Positions 58,820 to 64,000 of a stretch of DNA of 64,000 bases are shown one piece after another (within the stretch, counting starts at the first letter, position 1; each line of letters starts with the position of its first letter). Source of the DNA: Spinacia oleracea (lineage: Eukaryota > Streptophyta > Magnoliopsida > Caryophyllales > Amaranthaceae); NCBI RefSeq assembly GCF_020520425.1, contig NC_079491.1, positions 4,203,143 to 4,267,142 of the forward strand. Reading direction: 5' to 3'. The notes below the pieces were generated by a model. The model searched no databases and was not told the DNA's origin. It saw only the letters and a list, made by a program, of their open reading frames with translations. The position numbers and the translations under genes were made by a program.

Positions 58820-59643
58820 TTATGTCTGTGAACAACTCGTGAACAAGTTCGGTTAAAACTAGTTCATTCATAAATAAACGAGTTCGGACAAAATTATTAA
58901 GCTCGTGTATTAAATGATACTAGATCGGACAACTTGGGGTTCAGTTCGTTTAGGCTCGCGAACAGCTTGTTCATGTTCGTTTATAGGCTCATTTAAAAGC
59001 TCGTTTATATTAAATTTAAAAAATATATGACTAATTTTATTTACAGTAAATATCGTAAAATATTAACAAACTATATAATGATATTGTTATATATTTTGTG
59101 CTAAAATTAAGGTTAAAAAATTAATCAGATAAACTACCAAAACTATTTATGTTTACCATTTTTATATGTTTCCCCCAAAATCCTATATAATATTCTTCAA
59201 TCAAGGATTAAAGTCTTAATTAAGATCAAAACCCTAAAAAGTTTCAAAATTGAAATAACCAAGTTTCAATTATAGGATACTATGAAATAGCTAGTATTAG
59301 TAAGTATACTATGCAATTTTTTTTAATTGGGATTGGTAATGTTTTTTTAATTTTTTCAAAAATATTAAATTTATTACTCCGTATGTATGATCGTTTAACT
59401 TCGATCTTGCTTTTTTATTAAGGATGGTTTGTTTAAAGCTCGTTTATATTTATAGCGTTGATCCAATCGAGCTTGAATTTAAACAAGCTACTCGTGAGCA
59501 AAGCTCGAACAATGAAAAACTTAAACGAGTCAATTTCGAACAGAGGATATGAAAGCTTGGTTAATCTCAGCTCGAGCTCTGAAATTTCTTACCAAGCCTA
59601 ACTCGAACAGCCAAATACTCGACTCGACTCGTTAACATCCCTA
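58820..59643. mobile_element. hAT-like element with AGCTCG/CGTTTA repeats (ends uncertain)
   Basis: Right edge CGACTCGTTAACATCCCTA is typical of plant self-repetitive hAT-like elements. Both halves are rich in GAGCTCG and AAACGAG words around an AT-rich core (59000-59430). Left end is weak. A TTATGTC word occurs at both flanks, a possible target duplication. Confidence 0.45.
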
Positions 59644-60964
59644 CTTTATGTCCTTATTGACTTATTTCTTTTTGAGTTACTTTATCGGATTTAAGACAAT
59701 TCGAATAATATAATGAAGTAGAAGATAAAAAGAGATATATCCATGACTCAATATATGCACCAGCAATCCTTAACGTATGGATAAGTTTATGCAAGTCGTT
59801 ATGCCATGCATCATGCATGAAAAACTACCACCTCCTAGCTACCTTATTTTGGACAAGTGTATGTATTTAACCTCACTAAATTTTAATGTTATAGTTATTT
59901 AAAGTTTAAGATAAGTTCGTTATAGAATGAGTCAATATCAACTTAATTACACCCAATTAAAATTAGTTGTTGTGTATATATATTGTCTAATTGTATGACT
60001 TATTGATTCACTTACAACGACGAACAAACTACATGTATATATGGTTGTATGGTACCTTGTAATCAACTATACAGTATTATCAACCTAGCAAGCTTAATTT
60101 GTACACACGTACAATTCTTAATTATATCAGGTGTAAAATGAATATTATAAAGAAGATGTAAAGTTACAAAAAAAATTGGTTAAAAGTTACATCGGTTAAT
60201 GTAAACTTTTTTTTTTTTGATAATCTCGGTTATGTAAGAATTATTTACTTTAATGTATTAAAGATATTTATATAACCTTTTAAAAAGTTTATTTCTCAAA
60301 ATACTTAATAATATAAAAAGTAAATCAAAATATATTATGAATAAGTTACCTTGGATAATTGAGCTCTTATAAGAGGCGTAACTTAAATAAATAAATTTTC
60401 TTAATTTATTTATTCAAATAAGTTAAAGATACATTTTTAATAGAAAACTATTCTTAATTTCGTGTATTTTGCTTTATAGGAAAAAATAAATCTACGAAAC
60501 ATGAATGTTAACTGTCTAACTGATTAACCGACTTCTGCCTGATTTAAGTAAGATTTCTAGGTCATTGGAGCCTCACTTTTTGAACCGGCCAGCCCACTTT
60601 TTTTTTTTTATTATTTTTTTTTTTATCTGAACCGTTGTCTCCAAAATAATTAAAAAGAAAAGTTAAAAAAAATTACGGAGTAAGTACAAAATGAACGTGC
60701 GTAGTATTCTGACAATGGGTCACGTGTCACGGCTATTTGTCTGGTGAGTGACCGGCCACACCAGTCATTTGTCCCCACCTGGCTCCTCCACTAACGACTA
60801 GTGGGGTGGGTAAATCAGTCTTTTCCATATACTCCCTATACTTTTTTAAAACGAATGAATACATAAGGTCCATGCAAATTACAAACGGAAAAAGTAATAT
60901 TGAATATATAAAAATTCTTAGTCTTTTTTTAATAAACTTCTTCCTTGCTTCTTTTTTTTTATTT
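59644..60964. other. Intergenic, no gene seen
   Basis: AT-rich to 60.5 kb, then slightly GC-richer with GGTCACGTGTCACGG at 60719. It could be an old promoter, but no reading frame follows because the LINE starts at 60981. Confidence 0.4.
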
Positions 60965-60986
60965 GACAAGTTTAATTTGCTACTGG

Positions 60987-61094
60987 CAGAATTTGGTGAG
61001 CAGTGAATTTAAATCGTTTTCTTCCGCAGTGAATTATAAAAAATTTCTTCCGCAGAATTTGGTGAGCAGTGAATTTAAATCGTTTTCTTCCGCA
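60987..61094 (+). repeat. 42-bp direct repeat at the LINE 5' border
   Basis: CAGAATTTGGTGAGCAGTG... at 60987-61028 recurs at 61053-61094, 66 bp apart, with a shorter partial TTTCTTCCGCAG copy between. The LINE reading frame starts inside the second copy. Confidence 0.85.
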
Positions 61095-62931
61095 AATTTC
61101 TCCTACTTGCTCTAGGTGCCATTTGCATGCAGAAGATCATATCCATTTATTTAGGGATTGCCCTTAGGGATGTCAGTGGGGCGGGTTTCGTGGTAGACCC
61201 GTCCCGCATCCGCCCCAAGTAGGCGGGGATGGAGGTAGGTTTGGCGGGTGATGGGGCGGGGATGGGTATATAAATCGTACCCGCCATGGGTGATGGGGCG
61301 GGTGTGGATTTTGTGTTGAACCCGCCCCATCCCCGCCCGCCCCGCCCCATCCCCACTCGCCCCGCTTCTTACCCGCCATGGGTGATGGGGTGAGTTTGTA
61401 TTTATGTGCATGTTTAGGTGATAATGTGAATTTAGGTGAGAATTTTAAGTTTTTTGTATAGATTTTTTTTGTTATGACGGGTATTTTTTTTTTATTATAT
61501 ATGTCTCTTTAGTCGTAAGGTAATTTTTTTCTAAAGTTAACTTTCATTACTTCGTACATATGGAAAATGTTTGCTAAATAAGAAAAATTAGGCGGATATT
61601 GGCGCGGGTATGGGGCGGGGATAAGACGGGGATGGATACCTAGTTGGGTGGTGGGGCGGGGATGGATTTTAGTTTATACCCGTTGGGGCGGGGATGGGGA
61701 TGAATTTTGTACCCGCCATGGGTGATGGGGCGGGGATGGGGATGAAAATTTTAGGTGGGGATGGGGATGGAGGGACATACATCCGCATCCGCCCCGCCCC
61801 ATTGACATACCTAATTGCCCTCAATCCAGCATTTTATGGTCTTATATTTTCCAAAGTCTTTGGTCTGCTTCCAAATTTGACTTCAACTCTTTCTACAATT
61901 CAAATTGGACTGAATGGATTATTTTCAATTTAAACAACTCTATGAAATGGAAGCATATCTTTACTACTACAATTTGGCAGATTTGGCTCTCTAGGAATAG
62001 AGCTGTTTTTGATCTTAAAATGAAATCTGCTTTCTCTCTTTATAATGCCTTTTACGTCGACTGGAATTTTGCTAACATTTGTTTACAAGGAAAAGAATTA
62101 GGTGCCAGTCAGGTTCCAGGTTTGACTAAGAAGACATGGATCCCCCCAAAAGATGGAGTTATGAAATTGAATGTGGATGGAGCATGGAAATCAGATGCAG
62201 TTGCTGGTGGTGGAGGAGTTTTCATAAGATCTACTGGTTCTTGGTTTGTGGGATTCTCCAGTAAATTCACAGTTACATCACCTCTTGCTTCGGAATTATA
62301 TGCACTAAGGGAGGGTCTTATTATTGCAAGAGACTTCAAGTTTGAAAAGTTGGAAGTTGAAACAGATGCCTTGCATCTTAAAATGCTGTTAGGAAAGATT
62401 GAGGAGCAGGATCATCATGAGCTTGGTCTAGTTTTGAGAGAAGTAGCTGCTCTTCTAAGCCGGAGCTGGGTTGTGGGTTTGTCTCATATTCCAAAATTTT
62501 GCAACAAAGTTGCTCATTCCCTTGCTGCTCATTCCTTAATCATGGATGTTGGTAGTAAGATGCATTACATCATTCCCTCTTGTGCTAAAGGAGAGTATGA
62601 AGCTGATTTTGAAAATGCAAATCCAGAGTATGTCAGTGCTATTGCGAGGAATGCAAGAGAACAGGCGCTTTCAATTGTTGGGGAAAAACGACCACATGAT
62701 AATGCAGATACTTTGAACCAAGTTGATACCTCTATTCCAGCTTCAGAATTGGTTTTTGGTTCGATAGTTACAGATATTAGAGAAGTGGTGGAGAAATTAA
62801 AAGATACTGATAATAATACTCGTAACAAGGGCAAAGGTATAGCTTTCACACCTTTTGTTGTTGGTGGTTCAACAATGGATACAGCCATTGAAATTGTTGA
62901 AGTTGAAGAAGGAGAGATTACCAACAACTGA
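61081..62931 (+). pseudogene. LINE ORF2 C-terminus: zf-RVT motif and RNase H, interrupted by a hAT insertion
   Basis: Without the nested element and its duplicated 8 bp, one frame runs from 61081 to the stop at 62931. The part before the insertion gives CSRCHLHAEDHIHLFRDCP, and after it SSILWSYIFQSLW, together the zf-RVT motif. From ATG 61942 the intact 329 codons hold an RNase H fold: LNVDGAW (Asp79), SELYALREGL (Glu118), ETDAL (Asp142) and HIPKFCNKVAHSLA, where the usual final Asp of N-x-x-A-D is His192. A ~120-residue acidic/polar tail beyond RNase H is unfamiliar to me. The inserted length (649 + 8 = 657 bp) is a multiple of three. Confidence 0.88.
61165..61813. mobile_element. hAT-like element filled with GGGGCGGGGATGGG repeats, 649 bp, nested in the LINE
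   Basis: Ends TAGGGATGTCAGTGGGGC and CCCCATTGACATACCTA are imperfect inverted repeats. An exact 8-bp duplication ATTGCCCT (61157-61164, 61814-61821) flanks it. Both halves are made of GGGGCGGGGATGG / CCCGCC repeats around an AT-rich core. Overlapping GC-rich open frames on both strands are repeat artefacts. Confidence 0.92.
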
Positions 62932-63436
62932 AGCAGTTTACTTTCAGAAGTTACACAAGCTTTTTGGAGGAAGAGAAAAGGGACGATATGGTTTTTGATG
63001 CTTCCTATGCTTGTTTTTATTTTGCTTTCGGTTTTTTTTAAGGTTTTTAAGTCTCTTTACAAGATACATGATAAGTAAATGTTTTCACCCCTTTTTGGCA
63101 AGTTTTTGGGTTCGATGGGGGTTTGCGAGGATGTATGTGGGCCTTTGGAACTTTAATTTTGCCTTCGCTAAGCGAGGCTTTTTCACCTGTACATTTTTGT
63201 AAGATATTAATATAATTTCGTCGGCTTGAGTTAAAAAAAGACAAGTTTAATTTGCAATCTTTATAATAAGATTATAAGAGTGGATACATGATATAACTGG
63301 TTGTACATTATCAAGAATAACCATCGTTGTTACTCCGTACGTATTATTTTTTGGCTCATTTATTGTTTCAATTTGAGCAAATAAAGTGTCGGATAAAGTA
63401 GTAATTAGAGTTTATACAAATAATACTTTACTCAGG

Positions 63437-63753
63437 GTGCGTTATATTCACCTGATTTTCACTTATTTTTTTCTTAACTTATCTTATCTGATTTTAACTG
63501 AACTTATCTAAAGATATTAAAATTTATCAAAACTTATTTTAGTTATAAGTTGTACTTGGTCAACCCTTTTTTTTTCCTGAACTTATATGTTTTTGTTCAG
63601 ATAAGATAAGTTCAGAAGAAATAGGGTTGATCAAATTACAATTTATAACTAAACTAAGTTTTTATAAATCCTGACGAGTTCTGATAAGTTCAAATAAGTT
63701 TAGATAAGATAACTTCAGGAAAATAAGTGAAAATAAGGTGAATAGAATGCACC
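63437..63753. mobile_element. Foldback-like MITE, 317 bp
   Basis: Ends GGGTGCGTTATATTCACCTG and AAGGTGAATAGAATGCACC are inverted repeats. Most of the interior is also self-complementary (AGATAAGTTCAG type words). Flanks TCA / TTA may be a mutated TTA duplication, which would make it Harbinger-like. Confidence 0.7.
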
Positions 63754-64000
63754 TTAGTAGTTTTATAAATAAATTACTCCGTAATACAAAGTAGTGATAG
63801 AAAAATTATGATATCAAAAAATAAAAACTTTAATACTCGTAGAAACATTATGTAAATTTGTAATTAAAAATTAATGTCAAAATGTATGCAAGTTTCACAA
63901 ATGTAAATCACAATCACTAATTTTTAAATGGACCTGATCCATATTAAATTCATTGTGACTCAATGACTCATACCTTAAAAAAAAAAATCAACAACTTGAT
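63754..64000. other. Intergenic, no gene seen
   Basis: AT-rich tail of the window. Nothing recognised. Confidence 0.5.

Larger units (their letters stand above)
60981..63239 (+). mobile_element. 5'-truncated L1-type LINE with RNase H domain, hosting a nested hAT element
   Basis: An exact 16-bp target duplication GACAAGTTTAATTTGC lies at 60965-60980 and 63240-63255. The right one directly follows a short A-tail (TTAAAAAAA). Only the end of ORF2 (zinc-finger and RNase H parts) and a ~300-bp 3' UTR remain, as expected for 5' truncation during target-primed reverse transcription. A 42-bp sequence is repeated at the 5' border. Confidence 0.93.

Noticed and set aside
61147..61411. Overlapping Gly/Pro-rich open frames on the minus strand
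   Set aside because: They arise from GGGGCGGGGATGG repeats of the hAT-like element, open in several frames at once.

Overview
This window looks like nuclear DNA of a dicot plant. It is AT-rich, its genes are interrupted by GT-AG introns, and four nuclear-type tRNA genes and many plant transposon families are present. The very frequent ACTCCGTA/TACGGAGTA words and the overall flavour suggest Caryophyllales, perhaps a spinach or beet relative. That is an impression, not a proof.

Layout. (1) 1-5175, minus strand: 5' two thirds of a large SQUAMOSA-promoter-binding-like transcription factor of the SPL1/SPL12 type, running off the left edge. (2) 5378-9255: a cluster of four tRNA-Pro genes (three TGG, one CGG) invaded by a 1.8 kb Mutator-like element (6063-7884) with 262-265 bp inverted repeats and a perfect 9 bp target duplication. 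The element carries a transposase C-terminal fragment and a GRF-zinc-finger gene. (3) 10295-12840: a small hAT element and a complete but internally deleted Ty1-copia element on the minus strand. An unidentified spliced transcription unit may also lie here. (4) 16129-19770, plus: a myosin-binding (GTD-binding/DUF593) membrane protein with acidic tandem repeats and a recent tandem exon duplication. (5) 20.5-26.2 kb: intergenic, with Stowaway and hAT elements. (6) 26224-33908, plus: site-2 protease (S2P), 10 exons, with a MULE-like element in a 3 kb intron. (7) 34547-35822, minus: decayed methyltransferase-like gene split by a hAT insertion. (8) 37392-42980, plus: plastid 4-hydroxy-tetrahydrodipicolinate reductase of lysine synthesis, 8 exons. 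(9) 43-64 kb: an 18 kb gene desert of small transposons (SINE, CACTA, Stowaway, Harbinger-like, hAT-like), a perfect 50 bp-arm hairpin, and a 5'-truncated LINE with an intact RNase H tail that hosts a nested hAT insertion.

The host genes do not form a pathway. They are independent single genes: a nuclear regulator, a myosin receptor, a Golgi/ER intramembrane protease and a plastid enzyme. The most informative part of the window is its transposon record, because many insertions still show exact target-site duplications. All exon coordinates come from reading splice signals and protein conservation by eye. Homology statements rest on remembered family features, with no database search.
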